The translations under genes were made by a program, and so were the position numbers. From NCBI GenBank assembly GCA_946610835.1, contig CAMOCU010000081.1, positions 1 through 5,671 of the forward strand: a stretch of 5,671 nt of DNA, in the 5' to 3' direction. Shown piece by piece: positions 1-5,240 of this stretch. Under the pieces are notes generated by a model, which did no database searches, was not told the DNA's origin, and saw only the letters and a list, made by a program, of their open reading frames with translations. This DNA is from an uncultured Clostridia bacterium. GTDB taxonomy: Bacteria > Bacillota > Clostridia > Oscillospirales > Acutalibacteraceae. Positions within the stretch are counted from its first letter, which is position 1. Each line of letters opens with the position of its first letter.

Positions 1-175
1 TGTATTCAATAAAGCACTTCCCGCGTTCTACGCTTTTCAAAAAAACAAGACCATCGTCAAAGCGCTCTGCCAGCCACGCTTTTTTGGAAGCGACCTGAAC
101 ATCCCTGTTGTTTGAAATCGCACAGCAGATGTGCTCGTGTTCCAGATTTTCTTTTGTTACCCGGATGAATTCCAT
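1..175 (-). CDS. GNAT-family N-acetyltransferase, YoaP-like, N-terminal part only (runs off the window)
   Basis: The frame is open from an ATG at 175 down to base 1, giving 58 residues without a stop; the rest lies outside the window. The start reads MEFIRVTKENLEHEHICCAI, followed by SNNRDVQVASKKAWLAERF and then DDGLVFLK..RGKCFIEY. I recognise this as the opening of a Firmicute GNAT acetyltransferase group related to Bacillus YoaP, where a short N-terminal strand and helix lead into the acetyl-CoA fold. This assignment is from memory and not from a search. Acetyl-CoA would be the donor; the acceptor is unknown. A GAGG lies 5 nt before the ATG and AAAGGA lies further upstream. The gene is 87 nt downstream of the AraC/GyrI regulator with no T-tract terminator between them, so co-transcription is likely. 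The gap holds paired hairpin-forming repeats (separate entry). The catalytic acetyl-CoA loop is not in view. Confidence 0.8.
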   Translation of the reverse strand, partial: MEFIRVTKENLEHEHICCAISNNRDVQVASKKAWLAERFDDGLVFLKSVERGKCFIEY

Positions 176-192
176 AAAAGCCTCGTTCCTTT

Positions 193-228
193 TTTCGGAT
201 ATGTTTGATCCGAAATGTGTTTCGGATC
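193..228 (-). promoter_or_regulatory. Leader with two mutually exclusive hairpins before the acetyltransferase
   Basis: On the plus strand, GATCCGAAA (207-215) and TTTCGGATC (220-228) form a perfect 9-bp inverted repeat with a 4-nt loop. The same middle arm also pairs over 8 bp with TTTCGGAT at 193-200, with a 7-nt loop. In the minus-strand transcript the middle arm can therefore pair with an early partner or with a late one. The late partner ends 3 nt before the AAAGGA/GAGG ribosome binding region of the GNAT gene. No T-tract follows either hairpin, so a plain terminator is unlikely. It could be a leader switch or a set of three half-sites for a DNA-binding protein such as the neighbouring AraC/GyrI regulator. 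The pairing is seen directly; the function is inference. Confidence 0.45.
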
Positions 229-262
229 GGTTCAGCAGGGAAACAGCCGCCGCGCACTTGTT

Positions 263-1138
263 TTATTTTTCCTGCACAGCGATCCAGATTTCCCCGGAAT
301 AATTGGGATCATTTATTTGATCTGACGGATAGACTTCGATCTCCACGCCTCCCGCATACGCGTACCTGTCGTTGCCCGGAAAGAACTCGGTGACGATTTT
401 CCTGTATGTTTCAATAAAGACGTCCGGCATTTTGCCTTTGAACGGAAACACGGCATAGGTGAATTCAGGAAGCTCAATCACCTCAAGATCGCCGTCCACC
501 GGCGCGCCGTTGTACGCAGCGGCGATTCCGTACGGAAACAAATCTCCTTGCGCTTCGAGCGAAAAGCAGATTCCAAGCAGCCCCGCAGGTTTCGGCTTTT
601 CGGGAAGATAGCTGCAAATCTTCTGTATTGTTCCGTCCTGACCGCATTTTGCCCAGAAGCCTGTAATATCGGGCGTCCCCGCGCCGGTTTGCGGTTTGCG
701 GATACGCACCCTTTTGCAGATGACCTTCAGTGCGTCCGGCTTTTCAATTCGATAATCCATTTCAGTTCCTCCTGTTAAAATCAGTTTTACAGACAGTTTT
801 GAAAAGGATTTGACTGTGCCGCCGTTTCTCGCTTCGGTCGGTGTGAGTCCGTGGAACCGTGAAAAGGCACGCGAAAAACTCTCCGGTGTTTCATAGCCGT
901 ATTTGAGCGCAATATCAATGACTCTTGCATCGCTGTGTCTGAGTTCATCCGCTGCCAGCGAAAGACGTCTCATCCGGATATAATCGCCCAGTGTGAAGCC
1001 GCACAGAATGCTGAAGACTCTTTGAAAATGAAAGGCAGACGAGCAGGCCTGTTTTGCCACTGCGTCAAAGGAGATTTCTTCAGCCAGATGCGCCTCCGTG
1101 TAATCGATTGCTCTTTGTATGCCCTTGATCCAATCCAA
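263..1138 (-). CDS. AraC-family transcriptional regulator with C-terminal GyrI-like ligand-binding domain
   Basis: The protein is 291 aa. Residues 1-105 are a tandem HTH: helix pair one around 24-45 (FDAVAKQACSSAFHFQRVF), helix pair two around 73-100, with the AraC signature YGYETPESFSRAFSRFHGLTP. Residues 127-291 form a GyrI-like (AraC effector-binding) domain, starting MDYRIEKPDALKVICKR and ending YAGGVEIEVYP...GEIWIAVQ. In relatives such as Rob and the BmrR effector domain this fold binds hydrophobic, often cationic, small molecules. The HTH-first order fits that group. The frame is open to an ATG at 1234, but I place the start at TTG 1138: a strong AGGAGGG ends 8 nt before it, family homology begins at DWIKGIQRAIDYIE-like residues, and an extended -10 promoter lies inside the longer version. 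It probably acts as a cytoplasmic regulator of itself and the downstream acetyltransferase. Confidence 0.92.
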   Translation of the reverse strand: MDWIKGIQRAIDYTEAHLAEEISFDAVAKQACSSAFHFQRVFSILCGFTLGDYIRMRRLSLAADELRHSDARVIDIALKYGYETPESFSRAFSRFHGLTPTEARNGGTVKSFSKLSVKLILTGGTEMDYRIEKPDALKVICKRVRIRKPQTGAGTPDITGFWAKCGQDGTIQKICSYLPEKPKPAGLLGICFSLEAQGDLFPYGIAAAYNGAPVDGDLEVIELPEFTYAVFPFKGKMPDVFIETYRKIVTEFFPGNDRYAYAGGVEIEVYPSDQINDPNYSGEIWIAVQEK

Positions 1139-1165
1139 CGCCAATCCCTCCTGTTCTGCGGTTTT

Positions 1166-1174
1166 ATTGTAACA
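1166..1174 (-). promoter_or_regulatory. Extended -10 promoter of the AraC/GyrI gene
   Basis: The minus strand reads TGTTACAAT here, an extended -10 element (TGn followed by TACAAT, 5 of 6 to consensus). Transcription would start near 1159, about 20 nt before the TTG start, leaving room for the AGGAGGG site. The -35 position (about 1189-1194, AGGGAA) is poor, as is usual for extended -10 promoters. A TTGACG lies only 11 nt upstream of the hexamer and is too close to serve as a -35. Confidence 0.45.
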
Positions 1175-1267
1175 GAGACAAGCGTCAATTCCCTGACTTT
1201 GCGTGCTGAATGGTGTCAGACAGAATGATTGCACAAATCGGCTTCTCCGATGCGGACGGCGACGCGG

Positions 1268-1891
1268 TTACGCCTGCGTATCTTCTTTGCTGAGGACTTT
1301 CTTCTGCCAGCTGCGTTTTCCGCATGCAGGGCATTTCATGTAACGTGTCCGGCCTATATGCATTGCAAGGTTTGTCTGCCAGTAGGTCGGTACGTATCTG
1401 TGACGGCAATTCCGGCATTCATAATAGCCTGCTTTCTGCTCGATGCCGACAGCGATAAAAGCAACGACGAAAATCATAACGAGCGCGAACGAAAGCAGTA
1501 CGATCCTTAACCATACGGGCATTTCCACATACGCCGCAACGGCGCAAATCGCCAAGCCTGCGATTGTTGCAGGGGCACCGATCAGATATTCCGCATGAAG
1601 CATCTGCCGGTTCTTTTGTTCCACTTCCTGCTTGAGTGCAAGCAGGTTTTTTTCTGCTTGTTTGTCATAAGATTCTGCCATGATTCTTTCGCCCGACAGG
1701 AGTTCATTGACATTGATTTTCAAAAGCTCGCACAGTTCCAGCATTATCCCCGAATCCGGCAAAGACTTTCCGGTCTCCCATTTTGATACCGCGCGGTCAC
1801 TGATGCCGAGCTTTTCGGCAAGAGCGGCCTGAGTTATGCCCTGTTCCTTCCTGCAGGATGCAATGAATCTTCCGGTTTTGATTTGATCCAT
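1268..1891 (-). CDS. XRE-family HTH protein with two membrane helices and a C-terminal zinc ribbon
   Basis: The protein is 207 aa. Residues 3-66 are a classical XRE (Cro/C1-type) HTH: IASCRKEQGITQAALAEKLG, then ISDRAVSKWETGKSLPD. Residues 72-101 are charged and likely helical or coiled coil (YDKQAEKNLLALKQEVEQ). Two hydrophobic segments follow at about 103-122 and 126-150, so the HTH is membrane-tethered. The C-terminal tail has Cys159-x2-Cys162 and Cys187-x2-Cys190, a four-cysteine zinc ribbon, with C162 followed by RHRYVPTYW and C190 by GKRSW. The ATG at 1891 is supported by AAGGAGG 8 nt upstream. Proteins with this layout are common in Clostridia but little characterised. The anchor suggests that DNA binding is coupled to a membrane event, and the ribbon could sense metal or redox state. 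Both suggestions are inference. The gene lies downstream of the two-component operon and may be read from it. Confidence 0.9.
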   Translation of the reverse strand: MDQIKTGRFIASCRKEQGITQAALAEKLGISDRAVSKWETGKSLPDSGIMLELCELLKINVNELLSGERIMAESYDKQAEKNLLALKQEVEQKNRQMLHAEYLIGAPATIAGLAICAVAAYVEMPVWLRIVLLSFALVMIFVVAFIAVGIEQKAGYYECRNCRHRYVPTYWQTNLAMHIGRTRYMKCPACGKRSWQKKVLSKEDTQA

Positions 1892-1913
1892 ATCGGGCGC
1901 CTCCTTTCATGAC

Positions 1914-2006
1914 TCAAGCATATCTGAAATCCTCCCGCGGGTACACGAACCGCCGGTTGATTTCCGGCGACTCTACCAGCAGTTGAATGCAGTTAATCCT
2001 TTTCAT
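1914..2006 (-). CDS. Probable small protein of 30 aa overlapping the kinase stop
   Basis: An ATG at 2006 opens a 30-codon frame ending in TGA at 1914-1916. It starts inside the last codons of the histidine kinase (14 nt overlap, different frame) and ends 22 nt before the next gene's ATG, so it occupies almost the whole gap. It reads MKRINCIQLLVESPEINRRF and then VYPREDFRYA. It uses G/C-rich third positions (CTG CTG, GAG TCG CCG, ATC AAC CGG CGG, TTC GTG TAC CCG), much as in the neighbouring genes, and has no low-complexity bias. The ribosome binding site is weak (CGAAGA before the ATG), so translation would depend on coupling to the kinase. Other possibilities are the remnant of a longer third gene of the operon or a chance frame. 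A 6-bp GC hairpin (CGCCGG/CCGGCG, 1951-1969) lies within it. I do not recognise the product. Confidence 0.45.
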   Translation of the reverse strand: MKRINCIQLLVESPEINRRFVYPREDFRYA

Positions 2007-3294
2007 TCTTCGGCACAGACGCTCTGCGGTCGGACGCGGGGATCGTCACTTTGACCGAAGTGCCTCCGCCTTTGCGCGGCGTGATTGACAATTTGCCGTC
2101 GCACATCAGGGCAAGCCTTTGGCGTATATTGTCGAGGGCGATGTGCGGCTCGTTGTCGTCCGCCGGAGCGAATCCGGGGCCGTCGTCCTCCACAATGATC
2201 TCGCTTGCCGAATCCGTCTGCCGGGTGACAACAGAGATGCGGATCGGTTCACTGCTCGAGCGCATGCCGTGTTTGACAGCGTTTTCAACGATGGGCTGCA
2301 GTGTCAGCGGCGGTACGCGAAAGAGGGTGTGCGGCACGTCGAAGCGGACAAAAAGGCTGTCCTCAAACTGCGCCTGTTCCACGGCAAGGTAAGCGCGGGC
2401 ATGTTCCAACTCTGCCGAAAAGGGAATGGTGTCCTCACTTGTGATTGCGGTAAAATTTTTGCGCAGATATGTGGTGAAGTCCAGCGTGACCTGCTTTGCT
2501 TTTTGGGGGTTCTGGTCGCAGAGGTAGTAAATACCCATCATGGTGTTGTAAATGAAGTGCGGGCGCATTTGCAGCACCATAACGCTTGCGCGCTGATTGG
2601 CGATCTCGCGCTGCTGGCGCGTGTATTGAATCACATTGTCCGAGATGATCAGCCCGTACATCAACAGCGCCAACAGCGCCATCCCGGCGACAACGAATAC
2701 TTCGACCGGGAGAAACATATGGGCGAATACCGCTGTTGCCATCGGGAACAGATAAAGGAGAAGCGCGGTATAGATTCGTCTGGACAGCTTATTCCGCCGT
2801 CGGATCGTACCTGCAATATTCAGGAGCATCATCATAACCAGCGAAGACATCAACAGCGGGAATAACGGGCCGCGGACATACTGGTTATCCGGCGTAACGT
2901 AGTAGAAATCATCCGTGAACGGCGCGACGATTGTCATGACGACGAACACACCCAAAAGCGCCATCACGACCCGGAACAGCGGGCTGTTTTTAATGCTTTC
3001 CCCGCAGCTGTGCAGCAGGAAAAACATCGGCATAAACATCAGCGACGAGAGAAAGAGTGATTCCAAGAAATAAACAATTCTTGTCACATTCGCCATGCCG
3101 GGATTATTCCAGGTGATCATGTCGAAAAAGCAGATCACGGAGCACATAAAAAGCAGCGAAAACAATATGATAAAATACCGCTTGTTCCACCGGTCGATCG
3201 CCGGCATCAGCACGGCGAACGCGATTCCGATCGCCATCAACACCAACAGTGCGCCGGCTATGGAGAAAGAAAAAAACGTCATCAGGCCGGTCAT
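1993..3294 (-). CDS. LytS-type sensor histidine kinase with seven membrane helices
   Basis: The protein is 433 aa. The N-terminal half holds about seven hydrophobic segments (roughly residues 7-31, 41-60, 71-95, 107-126, 143-162, 174-194, 197-217) with no clear periplasmic domain, so the signal is probably membrane-linked or a small ligand. A short linker rich in Q and R (223-236) leads to the kinase core. The phosphoacceptor motif is LQMRPHFIYNTMMGIYYL with His246, typical of the His_kinase family of LytS/YpdA-type sensors. The ATP-binding part has the N box LQPIVENAVKHG (332-343), the G1 box EDDGPGF (369-375) and the G2 box KGGGTSVKVTIP (408-419). The usual GIGL before NIRxRL reads HIAL here (384-387). 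The ATG at 3294 overlaps the regulator stop by 4 nt (ATGA) and has AGGAGG 7 nt upstream, so the pair is translationally coupled. It should phosphorylate the upstream XRE-receiver protein. Confidence 0.95.
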   Translation of the reverse strand: MTGLMTFFSFSIAGALLVLMAIGIAFAVLMPAIDRWNKRYFIILFSLLFMCSVICFFDMITWNNPGMANVTRIVYFLESLFLSSLMFMPMFFLLHSCGESIKNSPLFRVVMALLGVFVVMTIVAPFTDDFYYVTPDNQYVRGPLFPLLMSSLVMMMLLNIAGTIRRRNKLSRRIYTALLLYLFPMATAVFAHMFLPVEVFVVAGMALLALLMYGLIISDNVIQYTRQQREIANQRASVMVLQMRPHFIYNTMMGIYYLCDQNPQKAKQVTLDFTTYLRKNFTAITSEDTIPFSAELEHARAYLAVEQAQFEDSLFVRFDVPHTLFRVPPLTLQPIVENAVKHGMRSSSEPIRISVVTRQTDSASEIIVEDDGPGFAPADDNEPHIALDNIRQRLALMCDGKLSITPRKGGGTSVKVTIPASDRRASVPKNEKD

Positions 3295-3890
3295 GCGCTC
3301 TCTCCTCCTGTCTGGAACGGATGGCGCAGATTTTTCAGCTGCTCCCGCACGCTATGCGGCGTGAGGGGCTTTAACAGAAAACCGCTCGCACCTGTACCCC
3401 ATGCATCAAATGCATACTCGCTGTACGCTGTCAGATACACAACATTGGTACGGAGGTTGATCTTGAGCAGTTCGCGGCAAAGTTCCAGACCGCTTGTGTT
3501 TCTCAGCTCAATATCCAGAAAAGCGAGCGCGACACGGTTCGCCTTTGCGAATTTTATCGCTTCGGATGCATCGGTAAAACCTGTGACCGTCGCGTGCGGC
3601 ATGACCTCCTCCAGAACCGGCAAAGCGCCGGCGAGGATGAGCTTTCGGTCATCCACAAGAATGACATTCGGTTTCGTGTCGCTCTGCGCAGCGGCAGAAA
3701 GCAACAAATTCACATCCGTATCCAGAACCTCAGAGAGTCGGGAGATCATAGATGCGTCCGGCAGACGGCTGCCGGACTCCCACCGGACGACCGTGGACCG
3801 GGTGACATACACCTTATCCGCCAACGCCTGCTGTGAAAGTCCTTTTTCTGTTCGCAGCTTTTTCAAAGCATCCGAAAAATACTGGTTCAT
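3291..3890 (-). CDS. Response regulator with N-terminal XRE HTH and C-terminal receiver domain
   Basis: The protein is 199 aa from ATG 3890. Residues 4-65 are an XRE-type HTH (SDALKKLRTEKGLSQQALAD, VTRSTVVRWESGSRLPD). Residues 74-190 are a CheY-like receiver: acidic pair Asp80-Asp81 (VILVDDRK), phosphoacceptor Asp126 (LAFLDIEL), Thr154 (VVYLTAYSEYAFDAW) and Lys174 (GFLLKPL). Ordinary regulators carry the receiver first and the DNA-binding part last, so the order here is reversed and the DNA-binding class is unusual. I recall similar XRE-REC proteins beside LytS-like kinases in gut Clostridia, so the arrangement is a family trait and not an assembly error. The frame extends upstream to 4049, but homology begins at MNQYFSDALKKLR, and the promoter lies within the longer version. 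GGAG lies 11 nt before the ATG, a slightly long gap. It is coupled to the kinase by a 4-nt overlap. It is a cytoplasmic transcription factor with an unknown regulon. Confidence 0.93.
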   Translation of the reverse strand: MNQYFSDALKKLRTEKGLSQQALADKVYVTRSTVVRWESGSRLPDASMISRLSEVLDTDVNLLLSAAAQSDTKPNVILVDDRKLILAGALPVLEEVMPHATVTGFTDASEAIKFAKANRVALAFLDIELRNTSGLELCRELLKINLRTNVVYLTAYSEYAFDAWGTGASGFLLKPLTPHSVREQLKNLRHPFQTGGESA

Positions 3891-3916
3891 ACGATGTTTT
3901 GCTCCGTAGTATTCTT

Positions 3917-3956
3917 TATAATGATAAACGTACCCTGACTCACTATTATGATAAAC
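3917..3956. repeat. Pair of 13-bp AT-rich direct repeats at the two-component promoter
   Basis: TATAATGATAAAC (3917-3929) and TATTATGATAAAC (3944-3956) differ at one base and are 27 bp apart, start to start. The second copy covers the -10 of the proposed promoter and contains the odd palindrome TTATGATAA; the first lies in the early leader. The placement is that of operator sites, and the obvious candidate binder is the XRE domain of the adjacent regulator (autoregulation, inference). The shared ATAATGATAA core also resembles part of a Fur box, though neither copy completes the second half of one. Confidence 0.5.
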
Positions 3957-3976
3957 CAAGAACAGCCAAAAATCAA
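3948..3976 (-). promoter_or_regulatory. Sigma-A promoter of the two-component operon
   Basis: On the minus strand there is a TTGATT at 3976-3971, a 17-nt spacer, and TATCAT at 3953-3948 (5 of 6 to the -10 consensus). Transcription would begin near 3941, giving a leader of about 50 nt before the ATG at 3890. A second possible -10, TATAAA at 3920-3915, lies closer to the gene but has no good -35 and would leave a leader barely holding the GGAG. Confidence 0.5.
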
Positions 3977-4030
3977 TCAAAAAATCTGTTTTGTTTTGAA
4001 ACATTAAGGAAGCAAACGAAAATTGCGCAG

Positions 4031-4068
4031 AAAACACAAATCCCGCCAAGTCAAGCGACCTGACGGGA
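4031..4068 (-). terminator. Rho-independent terminator after the coiled-coil gene
   Basis: On the minus strand a stem of 12 pairs (two of them G-U) forms between 4068-4057 and 4052-4041, starting TCCCGTCAGGTC and closing TGACTTGGCGGGA across a 4-nt GCTT loop. It is followed by TTTGTGTTTT. The stem begins 13 nt after the stop codon of the coiled-coil gene. It separates that gene from the two-component operon. The plus strand lacks a T-tract after the stem, so it works in one direction only. Confidence 0.85.
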
Positions 4069-4081
4069 ATAATAAAAGAGC

Positions 4082-4738
4082 TTATTCGTTTCCCTTTGTG
4101 ACTTGCGCGTCCATATGTTCCCTGTGCGCACGATACGCATCCTCTTTGCAGCCCCGGATGATTTCGTACAGCGGAGCGCTCGGATAGCTGTTCATCGTTC
4201 GATAAATATGCAAAACCGCCGCATAGGAACGCAGGCTCTGTTCCAAATCGTATTTGTCATACATCGAGTTTAATTCATTCAAGCAGTTGGTCTGCGTCAA
4301 TTGGGTTTCGTCGATTTGTTCCTGCAGCGACTTTTGCCGCGTTTCCAATTCGTGGTTGATTTTTTTGACCTCGCGGCGTTGACGCTTTTCTTTCTGCAAT
4401 ACAGTTTTTTGATACAGAAAATGAAAAATATCCAGCCAGACTGCGGCCATTGCAATCAGAATATAGACCAATTGTTCGGTTTTGTTTAAGGCATAGGTAA
4501 TGGCAAGCGTAGCGGCCGCGGGTATACAGGCGGTTACCAGATACTCCAGCACAAACACCACGACGTGTTTCGCTTTTCCGGGTTGTGCATACACGACCTT
4601 ATCAGCTTCCAGCTGTTGTATCTGATTGCGGCATGCAGCCATTTTTTCATCACAGGATTCGGCCTGCTTTCCCAGCATACACATGTGGGAGAACACCGTC
4701 AGCTGCTCTTCCCGGCTTAATAAATCTAATGTTTCCAA
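4082..4738 (-). CDS. Two-TM coiled-coil membrane protein of unknown function
   Basis: I do not recognise this 218-aa protein. Residues 1-50 are charged and helical with three cysteines (C20, C29, C36; CRNQIQQLEADK). Two hydrophobic segments follow, at about 58-84 (VVVFVLEYLVTACIPAAATL) and 90-109 (LVYILIAMAAVWLDIFHFLY). Residues 112-165 are a strongly charged predicted coiled coil (QKEKRQRREVKKINHELETR and onward). The C-terminal 50 residues are helical and charged. No enzyme motif is visible. The layout suggests a hairpin membrane anchor with both ends in the cytoplasm, as in scaffold or envelope-stress proteins. A GTG at 4747 is the longest start, but it overlaps GGGAGG. The TTG at 4738 lies 8 nt after that site and is preferred. 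The gene has its own promoter, leader palindrome, upstream operator-like repeats and terminator, so it is a single-gene transcript. Confidence 0.85.
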   Translation of the reverse strand: METLDLLSREEQLTVFSHMCMLGKQAESCDEKMAACRNQIQQLEADKVVYAQPGKAKHVVVFVLEYLVTACIPAAATLAITYALNKTEQLVYILIAMAAVWLDIFHFLYQKTVLQKEKRQRREVKKINHELETRQKSLQEQIDETQLTQTNCLNELNSMYDKYDLEQSLRSYAAVLHIYRTMNSYPSAPLYEIIRGCKEDAYRAHREHMDAQVTKGNE

Positions 4739-4756
4739 CTTCCGCACCTCCCGGAG

Positions 4757-4774
4757 GCGGAATACTTATTCCGC
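4757..4774. promoter_or_regulatory. Perfect 8-bp palindrome in the leader of the coiled-coil gene
   Basis: GCGGAATA and TATTCCGC are separated by only 2 nt. The palindrome lies in the predicted leader, about 17 to 34 nt after the transcription start and 4 nt upstream of the GGGAGG site. A 2-nt gap is too tight for a full RNA hairpin, though one with the inner pairs opened is possible. The symmetry suits a dimeric repressor. Function is inferred. Confidence 0.45.
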
Positions 4775-4797
4775 ACAGCGACAAAGCATTTAGAGTT

Positions 4798-4825
4798 ATT
4801 ATACAAGATCAAACAAAAAAATCAA
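4798..4825 (-). promoter_or_regulatory. Sigma-A promoter of the coiled-coil gene
   Basis: On the minus strand TTGATT (4825-4820), a 16-nt T-rich spacer, and a perfect TATAAT (4803-4798). Transcription should start near 4791, leaving a leader of about 50 nt. This is the best-matching promoter in the window. Confidence 0.75.
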
Positions 4826-4829
4826 GGGG

Positions 4830-4870
4830 GGTGTTCCAGAATGGAACACCAAAGATTCCAAAATGGGAAC
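4830..4870. promoter_or_regulatory. Tandem inverted repeats upstream of the coiled-coil promoter
   Basis: GGTGTTCCA (4830-4838) and TGGAACACC (4842-4850) form a perfect 9-bp inverted repeat around a 3-nt centre. A degenerate second copy, TTCCAAAATGGGAAC, follows at 4856-4870. The two TTCCA starts are 22 bp apart, close to two helical turns, so bound dimers would sit on the same face. The first copy ends 5 bp from the -35 hexamer, a place suited to an activator or to a repressor that touches RNA polymerase. I cannot name the binding protein. Confidence 0.55.
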
Positions 4871-5197
4871 TTTCGGGATTCACGGTATCAGAATGAGCAT
4901 GGGATCGGTATGTGCAAAGCGGCAGTGCATATCCTCGCCGCGTCTGTGCGCGTACCGGACCCAAAGGATCACTGCTTTCGAGGATCACTTCACCGTAAAC
5001 GTCCAGTCTGGGAGAACAATCGACATGGACAGCGAATGCTTATAGGTAAGGTATACAAAAGGCTCGTCACAATCGGAACACATCCGACGATGGCGAGCCT
5101 CTTCGATACTGCCCATGAAAGTTTATAGTTTGATACAAAAGCGGCGCCCTCGTCGTTTGCGGCATACATTTTGAAAATCGAACACCGACCATAATCA
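4871..5197. other. Region without an intact gene; degenerate coding traces
   Basis: No reading frame here has both a credible ribosome binding site and a recognisable product. The minus strand shows protein-like pieces in two frames (CSDCDEPFVYL.. and YGEVILESSDPLGPVRA..), which suggests an old frameshifted gene. AGGCTCG (5060-5066) and CGAGCCT (5094-5100) form a 7-bp inverted repeat enclosing a smaller TCGGA/TCCGA hairpin. I see no promoter or RNA gene. Confidence 0.4.
4880..5116 (-). pseudogene. Possible remnant of a small CxxC protein broken by an in-frame TGA
   Basis: From ATG 5116 the minus strand reads MGSIEEARHRRMCSDCDEPF, then VYLTYKHSLSMSIVLPDWTF, TVK and a TGA at 4987-4985. The same frame then stays open for 34 more codons, including RRGEDMHCRFAHTDP, to a TGA at 4882-4880. 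The CSDC pair and the later HC could bind zinc. No ribosome binding site precedes the ATG, and an in-frame TAA lies 9 nt upstream, so the true N-terminus is missing. A different frame across the TGA also looks protein-like (YGEVILESSDPLG), so a frameshift near 4990 is as likely as a nonsense change. The family is not recognised. A chance frame cannot be excluded. Confidence 0.25.
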
Positions 5198-5240
5198 TTA
5201 AGGCAATACCGCACACCCCAATTGTGCGGTATTGCCTTAA
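5198..5240. repeat. Perfect 18-bp inverted repeat with 7-nt loop
   Basis: TTAAGGCAATACCGCACA (5198-5215) and TGTGCGGTATTGCCTTAA (5223-5240) are exact reverse complements around CCCCAAT. There is no T-tract on either side, and no supported gene ends close to it, so it does not look like a normal terminator. The length and perfection suggest the end of a mobile element, a minimal hairpin element, or a footprint of two element ends joined. The outermost TTAA on both sides belongs to the repeat. Confidence 0.7.

Noticed and set aside
1139..1234. Longer AraC protein starting at ATG 1234
   Set aside because: The extra 32 residues do not resemble the family, the extended -10 promoter falls inside them, and TTG 1138 has an AGGAGGG at 8 nt.
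1237..1251. ATCGG/CCGAT inverted repeat after the zinc-ribbon XRE gene as a terminator
   Set aside because: Only 5 bp long and no convincing T-tract.
1934..1941. CCCGCGGG palindrome as an operator for the XRE gene
   Set aside because: An 8-bp GC palindrome is likely by chance in this composition, and it is explained by codons of the small ORF.
1951..1969. CGCCGG/CCGGCG hairpin as terminator of the two-component operon
   Set aside because: The stem is short and no T-tract follows on the minus strand; it also lies within the proposed small ORF.
2119..2865. Plus-strand frame of 248 codons opposite the kinase gene
   Set aside because: It is antisense to an intact histidine kinase with all motifs present; the open frame follows from the kinase codon pattern.
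3891..4049. N-terminal extension of the response regulator to ATG 4049
   Set aside because: The extension is AT-rich, holds the proposed promoter and repeats, and reaches the terminator of the upstream gene; homology begins at ATG 3890.
4841..5128. Plus-strand frame of 95 codons with a G-rich stretch before its ATG
   Set aside because: It starts inside the inverted-repeat operator, its G-run is not a normal ribosome binding site, and the product is not recognisable; it lies opposite protein-like minus-strand pieces.
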